64,000 nucleotides of DNA from Pedobacter cryoconitis (GCF_003259615.1 NZ_QLLR01000007.1:1-64000), one strand, 5' to 3'; counted from the first letter of the stretch, positions 8,053 through 17,051 are shown. Translations and numbers: made by a program. Notes: generated by a model from the letters alone, not told the origin.

Positions 8053-8997
8053 TTAAAATCCTTTAGCTTTTAACCAGTTTTGAAAAAGATCAGGCCATGC
8101 TGAAACAGGAGAATCTTTTTTACCCATTCCCCAGCCATGACCGCCTGTTGGAAAGATGTGCATTTCAGCGGGTACACCAGCTTTTTTCAGGGCAGCATTC
8201 ATTAAGTAAGAATTGTTAACAGGAGATATAGGATCATCAATGGCTTGTGCCAGAAAAGTTGCGGACATGCTGCTGCTTACTTGCAATTCTACTGAATAGG
8301 CTTCTTCTTGTTTTGTTGTTGGGTCTTCTCCAAGAATACTCTTTTTAGCGTGTGTTTTATTGTAGGGTGGCAGCATCGTAAGTACAGGATAAATAAGCCC
8401 TGCAAAATCAGGTTTAGCAGATAAAGCATCTATAGCGTCAATGGCTTTATAGTGTTTTTTATCAGGCTGTGCTGCTGTCATACCCGCGAGGTGCCCGCCT
8501 GCGGAAAAGCCCAGTATACCAATTTTGTCCGGATTTATTCTGTATTGAGCAGCGAGGCTTCTAATCAACCTCATTGCGCGTTGTGCGTCTTGAAAGGGTA
8601 CATGTGTTGTCTTCCAGTTTTCTTGTGGTAATCTGTAGACCAGTTCAAAGGCTGTTATACTCTGTGATTGAAGCCAGCTGGCTACTGGTGTACTTTCTTT
8701 GCCCAGTTCAATATGTGCATAACCGCCGCCGCTGATCACAAGGATTGCGGTCCCATTAGGCTTAGCTGGCTGATGAACAATTAACCGCGGGTTTGATACA
8801 TTGGTTACAGAACCCTTATCTGTCATTTTTTCGGCACCTTGCGGACCAGGGCCATCAGGAATAGCATTTCCCCAAAGAGAGATTTGTTTTAAATCAGGTT
8901 GTACCTGGAAAATAGTACTGCTGGAGGAGTGCTTGCGTTGTGCGGATACAGTAATCCCTGCGATCAGAAATCCTGCAATCAATGCTATTTTTCTCAT
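8053..8997 (-). CDS. Secreted alpha/beta-hydrolase esterase (acetyl-xylan-esterase-like)
   Basis: A 314-residue protein with a signal peptide (about residues 1-19). It has the alpha/beta-hydrolase elements: oxyanion segment VISGGGYAHI near 88, nucleophile GFSAGGHLAG near 164, the Asp in AIDDPISP near 252 and the His in TGGHGWGMG near 285. This combination is typical of BD-FAE/Axe-type esterases that deacetylate plant polysaccharides or other short acyl esters in the periplasm. It is followed and preceded by unrelated genes, so it is probably transcribed alone. The family is firm; the exact ester is unknown. Confidence 0.85.
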   Translation of the reverse strand: MRKIALIAGFLIAGITVSAQRKHSSSSTIFQVQPDLKQISLWGNAIPDGPGPQGAEKMTDKGSVTNVSNPRLIVHQPAKPNGTAILVISGGGYAHIELGKESTPVASWLQSQSITAFELVYRLPQENWKTTHVPFQDAQRAMRLIRSLAAQYRINPDKIGILGFSAGGHLAGMTAAQPDKKHYKAIDAIDALSAKPDFAGLIYPVLTMLPPYNKTHAKKSILGEDPTTKQEEAYSVELQVSSSMSATFLAQAIDDPISPVNNSYLMNAALKKAGVPAEMHIFPTGGHGWGMGKKDSPVSAWPDLFQNWLKAKGF

Positions 8998-9008
8998 TTT
9001 ACTTGGTA

Positions 9009-9650
9009 TTAGATGGTGTCTATTTTTGCAAAATCTGGTGTAAAGGCAAGGAGATCAGTAAATAATAACCTGTGGTTTCTGACCTGGTAATTCCAGTTGA
9101 TGAATTGCAGGTAATGTCCTTTGTTGTCAATGGAAGAGCCCTGTTTGTAAAGCAGCTGCTTATAGTTTTTATGCTTCAGCCATTCAAAAATTTCGGTGAA
9201 AGTTTTGCCGTCGTCTTCTCTGATAAATTTCGCCAGTTCTTTAACCAGGTGAATGGTATCGTCTGATAAAGAAAAGCTTAATCCGTAGCGGCTTTCAAAT
9301 TTTGGCATTACATATTTATCAAGATCGGTTATATATTTTGGATTAGACTTGATTTGTTCCGCTATGTTTGCTTGTTCTTCTGCTGTTAAAGCTTTTAAGT
9401 AATAGCCTGAGCAATAATCGGCACCGATTTGCTTCTTGAATTTTGAATTGAAAAGACGTTTTAATTCAACAAGGGGTTCTTCCTGCAAGCTTCCAATCTG
9501 ACTTTCTTTAATTGACCCTGTTTCCCAATCTCCCATCACAAAAAAATGATATTCTTCGTATTCAACAGGGATGAACTTTTCGATTCTATGGATTCCTTTG
9601 CCATATGATTTTACCCACTGGCCGATTTTAAAGTCTTTGTAAGTCTGCAT
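9009..9650 (-). CDS. Uncharacterised protein
   Basis: I do not recognise this protein. From the ATG at 9650 it has 213 residues. An upstream in-frame start at 9698 would overlap ogt by 44 nt, and the ATG at 9650 begins four bases after the ogt stop. It is soluble-looking, with no signal peptide or membrane helix and an aromatic-rich, charged composition (YKDFKIGQWVKSYGKGIHRIE at the N-terminus resembles a small barrel). The tight spacing suggests co-transcription with ogt, but that does not establish a repair role. Confidence 0.65.
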   Translation of the reverse strand: MQTYKDFKIGQWVKSYGKGIHRIEKFIPVEYEEYHFFVMGDWETGSIKESQIGSLQEEPLVELKRLFNSKFKKQIGADYCSGYYLKALTAEEQANIAEQIKSNPKYITDLDKYVMPKFESRYGLSFSLSDDTIHLVKELAKFIREDDGKTFTEIFEWLKHKNYKQLLYKQGSSIDNKGHYLQFINWNYQVRNHRLLFTDLLAFTPDFAKIDTI

Positions 9651-9654
9651 CTTG

Positions 9655-10218
9655 TTAAAATAAGGTATCTGCTGGTTTTTCAGAATTATTTCTCTCAAAT
9701 TTAAGTAGCCATTTTTTCTTCTCTACGCCGGCGGCATATCCGGTCATGCTGCCATCACTGCCAATTACGCGATGACAAGGGATAATAATAGCCAACCGGT
9801 TCCTGCCGTTTGTGGAGGCAATTGCGCGAATAGCTTTTGGATTATTCATTTTATCGGCTTGCTGTTTATAGGAACAGGTTTGCCCGTATGGGATTTCCTG
9901 CAGCGTTTGCCAGACTGTTTGTGCAAATTCATTGCCGGGTGTGTGCAGGGGAACTGAAAAGACCTTCCGCTTGCCCTCAAAATATTCGGCCAGTTCATTT
10001 TCCAATTGAACTAAATGAGGATTTTGTCCGGGTTGCATCACCGCGTTCAGCAGTTTTTGCAGGTCAATGATCTCTTTTTCTAATCTGATCCGGTTAATGA
10101 ATTCCAGCAGGCAAACACCTTGTTCGGTAGCCCCTGCCAGCATCGGGCCTAATGGAGTGGAAATTTCCGTTGTGGTGATGATACTGGTTTGGTTTGATAA
10201 TTCTTGTTGTGTTTTCAT
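9655..10218 (-). CDS. ogt: Methylated-DNA-protein cysteine S-methyltransferase
   Basis: A protein of 187 residues from the ATG at 10218; the longer frame to 10260 is less likely. The C-terminal half is the Ogt/MGMT DNA-binding domain: GNEFAQTVWQTLQEIPYGQT, then AIRAIASTNGRNRLAIIIPCHRVIGSDG. The Cys of PCHR is the methyl acceptor and Asn-Arg-finger residues lie just upstream. It repairs O6-methylguanine by irreversible transfer to itself. The N-terminal half is the usual ribonuclease-H-like lid. No Ada-type zinc domain is present. It is followed after four bases by an uncharacterised gene and runs divergently from the ECF sigma gene. Confidence 0.93.
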   Translation of the reverse strand: MKTQQELSNQTSIITTTEISTPLGPMLAGATEQGVCLLEFINRIRLEKEIIDLQKLLNAVMQPGQNPHLVQLENELAEYFEGKRKVFSVPLHTPGNEFAQTVWQTLQEIPYGQTCSYKQQADKMNNPKAIRAIASTNGRNRLAIIIPCHRVIGSDGSMTGYAAGVEKKKWLLKFERNNSEKPADTLF

Positions 10219-10363
10219 AAGATAAACATCAGACCCGAAATTACGGAATGTATTGCTCAATAAGAACCCATTTCTTGCTCAAACAAACAATTTGGTAACA
10301 CCGGGTAAACATCAGTTTTATTTGGAGGGGGTAATTTTAGTCCCAAAATCAATTCAAAGAAAT

Positions 10364-10948
10364 ATGCAGAGGTTTACTTGTGATACAGAGGCGATCAATG
10401 CTTTAACCAGGAGCGATATGTGCGGGCTTGAATATTTTTATAACCTCTATTTCCAAGGTGTAAAGTCTTTTTTAACCCCTTATTGCAGATTAACTGCGGA
10501 TGCCGATGAAATTACACAAGACACGTTTTTGAAGCTCTGGGAAATGCGTAAGCGGATCAATCCAGACCAAAGCCTTAAAAACCTGCTTTTTACCATAGCC
10601 AAGAATAAAGCGCTTGATGAAATCCGAAAGTTTAAAAGCCATGAAGCTAAATTGAATTTTCTGGAATTGAGTAAAGACAGATCGTTCAGCACTTTTGATG
10701 AAATCATCTTTGCAGACTACGAAAGAGTACTCGGATCTGTATTAGATCATTTACCAAGCCGGAACCTTGAAGTGTTTAATCTCAGCAGAAAGCAACATTT
10801 AAGTAACAAGGATATTTCTTTACAGCTGAATATCTCTGTAAAAGCAGTAGAAAAACATATCAGTAAAACGCTTTCCCATTTGCGCATCTTCTTGAAAAAT
10901 CACCAGATTTCCTGCTTTATTTTTTTTACAACATTTTTTAATCTGTAG
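10364..10948 (+). CDS. ECF RNA polymerase sigma factor (FecI-like), locus 1
   Basis: A protein of 194 residues from the ATG at 10364; an upstream frame to 10253 would run into the ogt promoter region. Region 2 is visible as LEYFYNLYFQGVKSF, EITQDTFLKLWEMR and LLFTIAKNKALDEIRK, and region 4 as LSNKDISLQLNISVKAVEKHI. It belongs to the Bacteroidota expansion of FecI-like sigma factors that direct transcription of a nearby TonB-dependent receptor when released by a FecR-type anti-sigma. That partner follows 43 nt downstream. The protein ends in the very hydrophobic tail ISCFIFFTTFFNL. Confidence 0.9.
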   Translation: MQRFTCDTEAINALTRSDMCGLEYFYNLYFQGVKSFLTPYCRLTADADEITQDTFLKLWEMRKRINPDQSLKNLLFTIAKNKALDEIRKFKSHEAKLNFLELSKDRSFSTFDEIIFADYERVLGSVLDHLPSRNLEVFNLSRKQHLSNKDISLQLNISVKAVEKHISKTLSHLRIFLKNHQISCFIFFTTFFNL

Positions 10949-10991
10949 GGTAGGGTCGGGGTACGGTCTGTTCGTATAGACTGTATATCCC

Positions 10992-12017
10992 ATGAAAGAG
11001 CAAGAATTTAACAAAGAATTTTTAAGGCGGTTTACTGACAATAAATTGTCGGGACCAGAATATGAGACACTGATGCAATGGCTTTCTTCCCTAAGCCCGC
11101 AGCAACAGCAGTCTTTTTTGAACGAACACATTCAAAGTTTATCGCCTGTAGCTTTGAAAACGTCTTCGCAAGATTTTGAGCAGCTCAGGAATAAAATCGA
11201 ACAACGGGACACTTCCAAAAAAACAGTCAGATTATGGCTCACAAGAGTTGCCGCCGTATTGATCCCTTTTGCAATTTATACGGGGGTTGTCAACTGGCAA
11301 AACAAGGAGCAGCCGGTTGTAAATATAGCAAGCAGGATGCCAGCGGTAAGCAGAAGACCAGTCAGGATGTTACGGGTAATTAATTCGGGTGTTTACGCAA
11401 AAACTATCCTTCTTGAAGATTCCAGTAAGGTTACACTCTCTGCAGGTGCAGTGCTGTCTTACCCGGAAAAATTTGCAACGGGGAAAAGGGAGTTGAGCCT
11501 GATCGGTAAAGCCTTTTTTGATGTAAAACATGAAACTGCCAGGTCATTTGTAGTGCGTTCGGGCGACGTAAAAACAACTGTACTGGGCACTTCCTTCTGG
11601 ATAAATGCTTCAGCTGGCACCAGAAAAACAACGGTAAAAGTGAAAACAGGAAAAGTCGGTGTACAACGGCTAACTGAACCAGCAATATTTCTGCTGCCGG
11701 GTGAATCGGCGCTGTATAATCAAATATCCGGACGCTTAAGTAAAATCAGACCTGAAAGACATAAGCTGCACCCATTGAAAACAGCTCAGCCTGCAACAGC
11801 ACTTTCCTTTAATGAAACCTCAATTAAAAGCGTAATCAGTGAACTTGAAAAACAATACCAGGTTAAGATCGTACTCGAAACAGGTATTGACCCGGCGCTG
11901 AAACTGAGTTTAAATACCAGGGGAAAATCGATAACAGCGGTTATGGAAGAAATTAAAAATCAAGCACCTGTAATTTACGAGATCAGAGATTCCAGTATTC
12001 ACATCAAACTTCAATAA
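10992..12017 (+). CDS. FecR-type anti-sigma factor, locus 1
   Basis: A 341-residue single-pass membrane protein. The cytoplasmic part of about 80 residues should hold the sigma factor, and the membrane helix spans about 81-101 (VAAVLIPFAIYTGVV). The periplasmic FecR domain contains the hallmark LLEDSSKVTLSAGAVLSYP and GKAFFDVKH, TTVLGTSFWI. A C-terminal STN-like DUF4974 domain covers the last 75 residues (LSFNETSIKSVISELEKQY). It senses ligand-bound receptor and releases the sigma factor. It is the third-from-last member of the sigma-FecR-receptor-phosphoesterase locus. Confidence 0.92.
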   Translation: MKEQEFNKEFLRRFTDNKLSGPEYETLMQWLSSLSPQQQQSFLNEHIQSLSPVALKTSSQDFEQLRNKIEQRDTSKKTVRLWLTRVAAVLIPFAIYTGVVNWQNKEQPVVNIASRMPAVSRRPVRMLRVINSGVYAKTILLEDSSKVTLSAGAVLSYPEKFATGKRELSLIGKAFFDVKHETARSFVVRSGDVKTTVLGTSFWINASAGTRKTTVKVKTGKVGVQRLTEPAIFLLPGESALYNQISGRLSKIRPERHKLHPLKTAQPATALSFNETSIKSVISELEKQYQVKIVLETGIDPALKLSLNTRGKSITAVMEEIKNQAPVIYEIRDSSIHIKLQ

Positions 12018-12028
12018 ATCTAATCCAT

Positions 12029-12062
12029 AAAAAACCCCAGGAGTGGTGGAACACTTCTGGGG
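12029..12062 (-). terminator. Minus-strand intrinsic terminator inside a plus-strand leader
   Basis: An 11-bp stem (CCCCAGGAGTG at 12035-12045, CACTTCTGGGG at 12052-12062, one G-T pair) with a 6-nt loop. On the minus strand it is followed by TTTTTT; on the plus strand no T-tract follows. It lies between the anti-sigma and receptor genes, both on the plus strand, so it would end only a transcript running against them. On the plus strand it may act as a leader hairpin. Confidence 0.6.
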
Positions 12063-12113
12063 ATTACCATCAAGAAAGGTCTGAATGGCCAAAATGTTTA
12101 AAAAACTAAAAAT

Positions 12114-15100
12114 ATGAAAAAAACAATTACATTTTTCAATTTCGGATTACGAATACGTACATCCCTGTTCATTTTTTGCCTGGCATTTTCTTGCCATTTG
12201 GTTTCGCACGCGCAGGGCTCTACATCCTCCGGTATCAGGGGATATGTGTATGACAATGCAGACCACCTGCTGCCAGGGGCAAGCATTAGTGTAACTTATG
12301 TGCCTTCGAATATGAAGTTTGAAGCTAAGGCTAATGAAAAAGGCGCATTTGTATTACAGAATCTTCCCGTAGGTGGCCCCTACACGATAGAGATCACCCA
12401 CATTGGTACTCATAAATATACAGAGCAAAATGTACTGCTTGCTTTAGGTCAGGTATACTCACTAAAGGTTTTTCTTGCTTCGGAAAATACAGACCTGAAT
12501 ACGGTAGAAATTAAAACCTCCAGAACAGGCTCTTCAAGAAACCTGGCCAAAACAGGTGCTTCCAATAACATCAGCCGCACCGATATGGAAAGGTTCCCTT
12601 CGTTAAACAGATCTTTAGCAGACTTTACCCGTTTTACACCTCAATCTTCTGGTTTATCTTTCGGTGGCAGAAATAACCGTTATAACAATATTCAGATAGA
12701 CGGCTCTCAGAATAATGATATTATGGGTTATGGTGTAGGTGGCGGTACAACCACTGGTGCGCCGGGTGGACAGGCAGGTACTCAGCCCATCAGTTTAGAT
12801 GCGATAGATGAAATACAGGTTGTTTTAGCGCCGTTTGATGTGAAGCAAGGCAGTTTTACAGGTGCAGGAATTAATGCGGTAACCAAACGTGGCAGCAATA
12901 CTTTCAGCGGATCTTTTTATACTTATGGCAAGAATGAAAATCTGGTAGGAAAAAGTCCTGATGCCAGCAGAACAAAGTTTAATAAGTTTAGCGACTCGCA
13001 GTATGGTTTTCGTTTGGGCGGGCCAATTATCAAAGACAAACTTTTCTTTTTTACCAATGCAGAAATCAGCAGAAGAAATGAGCCGTTGCTTTATAAAGCG
13101 AACAGAGGAACCGGGGCAACTGATGAATCACTGATTCCGGCTGCAACGGCACAACAAATATCAGATTATCTGAAGAGTGCTTATAATTATGATCCGGGCA
13201 AGTTTGATGACATTAGCAAACAGACGAATAGTGAAAAGATATTTGCCCGCCTGGATTACATTATCAATGCTAAAAACAGGCTGACTTTAAGGCATAATTA
13301 TGTACATGGAAAGCGTGATGATATTGGAAACGGGATCAACGCACTCCGGTTTGAAAACAATAAATATATCCAGACCAGCACGACCAACATTACTGTTGCA
13401 GAGCTAAATACTTATTTCTCCAACGAAATCGTGAACAATCTGATCGTAGGTTATTCTAATGTAAGGGATAACAGGGAGATCCCGGGAAGTCCTTTTCCAC
13501 AGATTTTGATTCAGCTGGGGGCTGCAGGTAGTATCACCGCAGGTACAGAGGGGTATTCTCCATCGGCTAAGCAAACACAAAACTTGTTTCAGTTAACAGA
13601 TAACCTGGACATTATCCACAATAATCACCATTTCACCTTTGGAACGCAAAACGAATTTTTCCGTTTTAACAATCTTTTTATCCAGAATATCTGGGGAAAT
13701 TATACTTACAGCAGCCTCTCTTCTTTTTTAACCAATCAAGCGCCATCTGTTTATCAGCTCACCTATTCAAAGATTCCTGATGTGGCAATTCCAACATCTG
13801 TATTCAGAGCGATGCAGCTGGGCTTTTATGCACAAGATGAATTCACTGTTAAAGAGGGCTTAAAGGTGACCGGAGGATTAAGAGTTGATGTTCCTGTATT
13901 TTTGGATAAGCCTTTACAAAATACCGCTTTTGCTGAATCCTTTGCAGCTATGGGTTTACAAACGGATAGCAAGCCTAAATCGCAGCTGCTATATTCTCCA
14001 AGAATTGGGTTTAATTGGGATATTACTAATGATGGGCAAACTATTTTGAGGGGAGGGAGCGGGATTTTTACAGGCAGACTTCCTTATGTCTGGCTGGGTA
14101 ATGCCTACAACAATTCGGGTGTTGATTTAGGCCGCATCAATGCTACTGGAACTGCTACAGCGCCTATTCGTTTTTCGGGAGATGTGAATAATCAACCGAA
14201 AACACCAACGGTAGCCACTTCAGAAATTGACGTGACGGACAAAAACTTTAAAATGCCACAGGTTTGGCGTTCCAATCTTGCGATTGACCAAAAACTTCCT
14301 TTAGGTTTTGTAGCCACATTGGAGGGGATTTATGGAAAAGAATTGAATGCCCCGTATATTAAGGATTTAAACCTGGTAAATCCGACAGCAAAACTGGATG
14401 GTGATGGCCGCGATTTGTATCCTTCAGGAAACAGCAGGTTAAGGTTCCCGCAATACACCAATGTATTTCTGCTGACCAATACCAATAAAGGGTATCAGTA
14501 TAGTTTGACAGCACAGCTACAACGAAATGTAGCCAACGGTATATCGGGATCGATTGCCTATACTTATGCGCACTCGAAAGATATATCGAGCATGAACTCC
14601 ACTATTGCTTCCACAAACTTCCGCAACAATACCATTGTCAACAATCCGAATAATCCGGGCTTAACATTTTCTGACTGGAACCTGGATCACCGGATTATAG
14701 GTACTGTTTCTTACCGGATAGCCTATTTAAAGGGTATGGCAACTACCATTGGTTTGGTTTACAACGGTCAGTCCGGGCTTCCTTATACTTACCGCTTAAA
14801 TGCGGACATCAATAATGATGGGCAAACACAAAATGACGCGATGTACATACCGAAGTCTGCTAACGACATCGTGTTATTGCCGGCAAATGCGCAGGATACG
14901 CGTACTCCTGCCCAGATTTATGAGCAGTTAAATGCCTTTATAGAACAAGATCCTTATTTAAGGAAGCACAGGGGAGAATATGCGGAAAGAAATGGAGCGA
15001 GAACTCCCTGGTCGCATATTTTTGACATGCACCTTGCCCAGGATTTTTTTATTACTACAGGAAAAACCAAGCATAGTTTACAAGTTACTCTTGATATTTT

Positions 15101-15341
15101 TAACGTAGGAAACCTGATCAATAAAAATTGGGGACTGGTCAAACTACCTTCTATTACAACGGCACAGTTACCAGCTACCTTAAGCGGGGCAATCTTAACC
15201 TTCAGAGGCTTTGAAAATCCTGCAACAGCTGATGGAAGATCAAGGGCTACTTATAGTTATAGTCCGGTGAGCAGTTCTTTTGTAAATGCTCCTTTTGAAT
15301 CAAGATGGAGAGGCCAGGTTGGCGTGAGATATAGTTTTTAA
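12114..15341 (+). CDS. TonB-dependent receptor, Oar-like
   Basis: A 1075-residue outer-membrane protein. It has a signal peptide (1-33, ending VSHAQ), a carboxypeptidase-regulatory-like beta-sandwich (about 40-120, GIRGYVYDNADHLLPGASI), a plug (about 140-250) and a long 22-strand-type barrel ending in the outer-membrane signature WRGQVGVRYSF with terminal Phe. It resembles the Oar-like receptors of Bacteroidota, not SusC: no SusD follows and there is no N-terminal STN signalling domain, which is unusual beside a sigma/anti-sigma pair. A Tat metallophosphoesterase follows after a hairpin. The ligand is unknown; a phosphorylated compound is a guess from context. Confidence 0.9.
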   Translation: MKKTITFFNFGLRIRTSLFIFCLAFSCHLVSHAQGSTSSGIRGYVYDNADHLLPGASISVTYVPSNMKFEAKANEKGAFVLQNLPVGGPYTIEITHIGTHKYTEQNVLLALGQVYSLKVFLASENTDLNTVEIKTSRTGSSRNLAKTGASNNISRTDMERFPSLNRSLADFTRFTPQSSGLSFGGRNNRYNNIQIDGSQNNDIMGYGVGGGTTTGAPGGQAGTQPISLDAIDEIQVVLAPFDVKQGSFTGAGINAVTKRGSNTFSGSFYTYGKNENLVGKSPDASRTKFNKFSDSQYGFRLGGPIIKDKLFFFTNAEISRRNEPLLYKANRGTGATDESLIPAATAQQISDYLKSAYNYDPGKFDDISKQTNSEKIFARLDYIINAKNRLTLRHNYVHGKRDDIGNGINALRFENNKYIQTSTTNITVAELNTYFSNEIVNNLIVGYSNVRDNREIPGSPFPQILIQLGAAGSITAGTEGYSPSAKQTQNLFQLTDNLDIIHNNHHFTFGTQNEFFRFNNLFIQNIWGNYTYSSLSSFLTNQAPSVYQLTYSKIPDVAIPTSVFRAMQLGFYAQDEFTVKEGLKVTGGLRVDVPVFLDKPLQNTAFAESFAAMGLQTDSKPKSQLLYSPRIGFNWDITNDGQTILRGGSGIFTGRLPYVWLGNAYNNSGVDLGRINATGTATAPIRFSGDVNNQPKTPTVATSEIDVTDKNFKMPQVWRSNLAIDQKLPLGFVATLEGIYGKELNAPYIKDLNLVNPTAKLDGDGRDLYPSGNSRLRFPQYTNVFLLTNTNKGYQYSLTAQLQRNVANGISGSIAYTYAHSKDISSMNSTIASTNFRNNTIVNNPNNPGLTFSDWNLDHRIIGTVSYRIAYLKGMATTIGLVYNGQSGLPYTYRLNADINNDGQTQNDAMYIPKSANDIVLLPANAQDTRTPAQIYEQLNAFIEQDPYLRKHRGEYAERNGARTPWSHIFDMHLAQDFFITTGKTKHSLQVTLDIFNVGNLINKNWGLVKLPSITTAQLPATLSGAILTFRGFENPATADGRSRATYSYSPVSSSFVNAPFESRWRGQVGVRYSF

Positions 15342-15350
15342 AAATTAACA

Positions 15351-15378
15351 AAAGGGCTGCTGGTGATTGCAGCCCTTT
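15351..15378 (+). terminator. Hairpin between receptor and phosphoesterase
   Basis: A perfect 10-bp stem AAAGGGCTGC / GCAGCCCTTT with an 8-nt loop, 10 bases after the receptor stop. The T-tract is short (TTTAT), so it may terminate only part of the transcription or protect the 3' end of the receptor mRNA. Confidence 0.6.
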
Positions 15379-15393
15379 ATAAACCACATTTAT

Positions 15394-16239
15394 ATGGCAA
15401 ACAGAAGATCATTTATTAAAAGCAGCGTAGCAGGATTAATCATTGCCCAGCTAACGCCAGTTATCGAAGTATTTGCAGGCGTTAAGCAAAATGCCCTTCC
15501 AGATTCAATTCAAAAACCTAAACTGCGGTTTGCCATTGCATCTGATGGACATTATGGTCAGCCAGGCACTCCTTATCAGGAAGATCACGAGCATATGATT
15601 GGCTGGTTGAAGGAGGCGCACCTGAAAACGCCACTGGATTTTGTAATTATCAATGGAGATTTGGTTCACGATCGTCCGGATCTGCTGATCGAGGTGAAAA
15701 ATAAGTATTACGATAAGCTGCCCGTTCCATTTTATGCAGTGCCGGGTAACCATGACCATGCAGATACTGCCTTGTGGAAATCTGTTTTTGGTTATGAAGA
15801 CAATTTCTCCATGCAAAAAAATGGGGTAGGTTTTATATTGGCCAATACTTCTGATATAAAGGGTGCTTACCGCTGTCCGGACAATGCTTTTTTGAAGAGA
15901 GAACTGGAAAAATTCAAAACACTGCAAACGGTTTTTGTAATCCTGCATATTCCGCCGCACATCTGGGTACCTCAAAATCCTTTTGTGGAATGTACCGAAA
16001 CTGTTGATTTATTGCATAGCTATGAAAATGTAAAAGCTGTTTTCCATGGTCATGACCATAGTTTGGACGGCGTATTTTATACTGGAAAATTACCTCATTT
16101 TTTTGATGCACATATTGGTGGCAGCTGGGGCACAAGTTACAGGGGCTACAGGATTGTAGAGGTCAATGCAGACGGAAAGATTACAACCTACCAGGTGAAT
16201 GCAAGTAAAAACCCGGCTTTAAACGAAACCAAATTTTAA
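15394..16239 (+). CDS. Tat-exported calcineurin-like metallophosphoesterase
   Basis: A protein of 281 residues from the ATG at 15394. It begins MANRRSFIKSS, a twin-arginine signal with hydrophobic core, so the enzyme is probably exported folded with its metals. The calcineurin-like motifs are all present: ASDGHYG, NGDLVHDR, GNHDHAD, a lone His in ILHIPPH and GHDHSLDG, which together bind the two-metal centre. It should cleave a phosphomonoester or diester outside the cytoplasm. Its position right after a TonB-dependent receptor suggests it processes what the receptor imports, or releases the imported product. Confidence 0.88.
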   Translation: MANRRSFIKSSVAGLIIAQLTPVIEVFAGVKQNALPDSIQKPKLRFAIASDGHYGQPGTPYQEDHEHMIGWLKEAHLKTPLDFVIINGDLVHDRPDLLIEVKNKYYDKLPVPFYAVPGNHDHADTALWKSVFGYEDNFSMQKNGVGFILANTSDIKGAYRCPDNAFLKRELEKFKTLQTVFVILHIPPHIWVPQNPFVECTETVDLLHSYENVKAVFHGHDHSLDGVFYTGKLPHFFDAHIGGSWGTSYRGYRIVEVNADGKITTYQVNASKNPALNETKF

Positions 16240-16346
16240 GGCGGCCAAGTTAACTGCTGAAGAAGTCCTGGTTAAGTAAATTGCTGTACTTCATCTGATT
16301 AATCTATTCTTAACACAGACTTAATCTGCTGCATATAAGATAAGTC

Positions 16347-16354
16347 TACTTTTG
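16347..16354 (+). promoter_or_regulatory. Candidate -7 promoter box (TACTTTTG)
   Basis: TACTTTTG fits TAnnTTTG and lies 27 bases before the ATG of the second ECF sigma gene, in the 142-base gap after the phosphoesterase. The -33 region is weak. Confidence 0.45.
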
Positions 16355-16381
16355 ACGCAAAGGTGAGCTTGAAGAATAATT

Positions 16382-16921
16382 ATGATGGATAAATACTTAT
16401 TTCAAGAATTTTATCAACAGCATAAGAAAAGTGTTTTTGCGATCGTAAATCTGCGGCTTCCTGATCTGGAAGATGCGAAAGATGTGGTGCAGGAAATCTT
16501 TCTGGAACTGTGGCTTAAAAGGGATACTTTAGCAGATGTCCGTGATATTCAACCTTATTTGTACGTTGTTGCCCGAAACCATGTCATCTCTGCTTTCAGA
16601 AAGAAGAATATCCAGCTAAAGAATGAAGGCCTTCTACTGGAAGGCTTAAATACGCTTGATTACTCTGCGGAGGAAAATACGATGGCAAAGGAACTGCATC
16701 AGCAGATCAATGTCATTGTAGAAAAACTGCCTGAAACGACACGCCAGTGTTACCAGCTCAGCAAAAATGAAGGGAAGAAGAACAGGGAGATTGCTGATCT
16801 CCTGAATATTTCAGAAAAAACTGTCCGTAATAATATTTCGGAAGCACTAAAACGGTTAAGGATAACTTTGAAAGAGAACCATCCTGAGATCTTTATGTTA
16901 TTCCTGTTTTTCCTCAAATAA
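16382..16921 (+). CDS. ECF RNA polymerase sigma factor (FecI-like), locus 2
   Basis: A 179-residue sigma-70 family protein. Region 2 is YQQHKKSVFAIVNLRLPDLE, DVVQEIFLELWLKR and PYLYVVARNHVISAFRKKN; region 4 is NEGKKNREIADLLNISEKTVRNNISEALKRL. It matches the Bacteroidota FecI-like expansion family and should drive the downstream susC-susD-GH92 genes when released from its anti-sigma partner 130 nt downstream. Like the first sigma factor here it ends in a hydrophobic run (IFMLFLFFLK). A second ATG one codon in (16385) is an equally good start. Confidence 0.92.
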   Translation: MMDKYLFQEFYQQHKKSVFAIVNLRLPDLEDAKDVVQEIFLELWLKRDTLADVRDIQPYLYVVARNHVISAFRKKNIQLKNEGLLLEGLNTLDYSAEENTMAKELHQQINVIVEKLPETTRQCYQLSKNEGKKNREIADLLNISEKTVRNNISEALKRLRITLKENHPEIFMLFLFFLK

Positions 16922-17051
16922 CCTTAAATCATCTGTTGGTAAAATCCTGCTGTCCCGGGCCTTGTTCAGGCTAAGTAAAAACCTAATGTAAAGTTAACAA
17001 TTCCTTAAAGGACATTCTGTGCCCGAGCGCGAGCTATATTAAAGCACAGTT

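Noticed and set aside
9655..9698. Overlap of ogt and the next gene as real gene overlap
   Set aside because: It disappears if the downstream gene starts at the ATG at 9650, which is the better start, four bases after the ogt stop.
10820..11131. Minus-strand 103-codon frame across the sigma/anti-sigma junction
   Set aside because: It is antisense to two well-supported genes and has no recognisable domain or start context.
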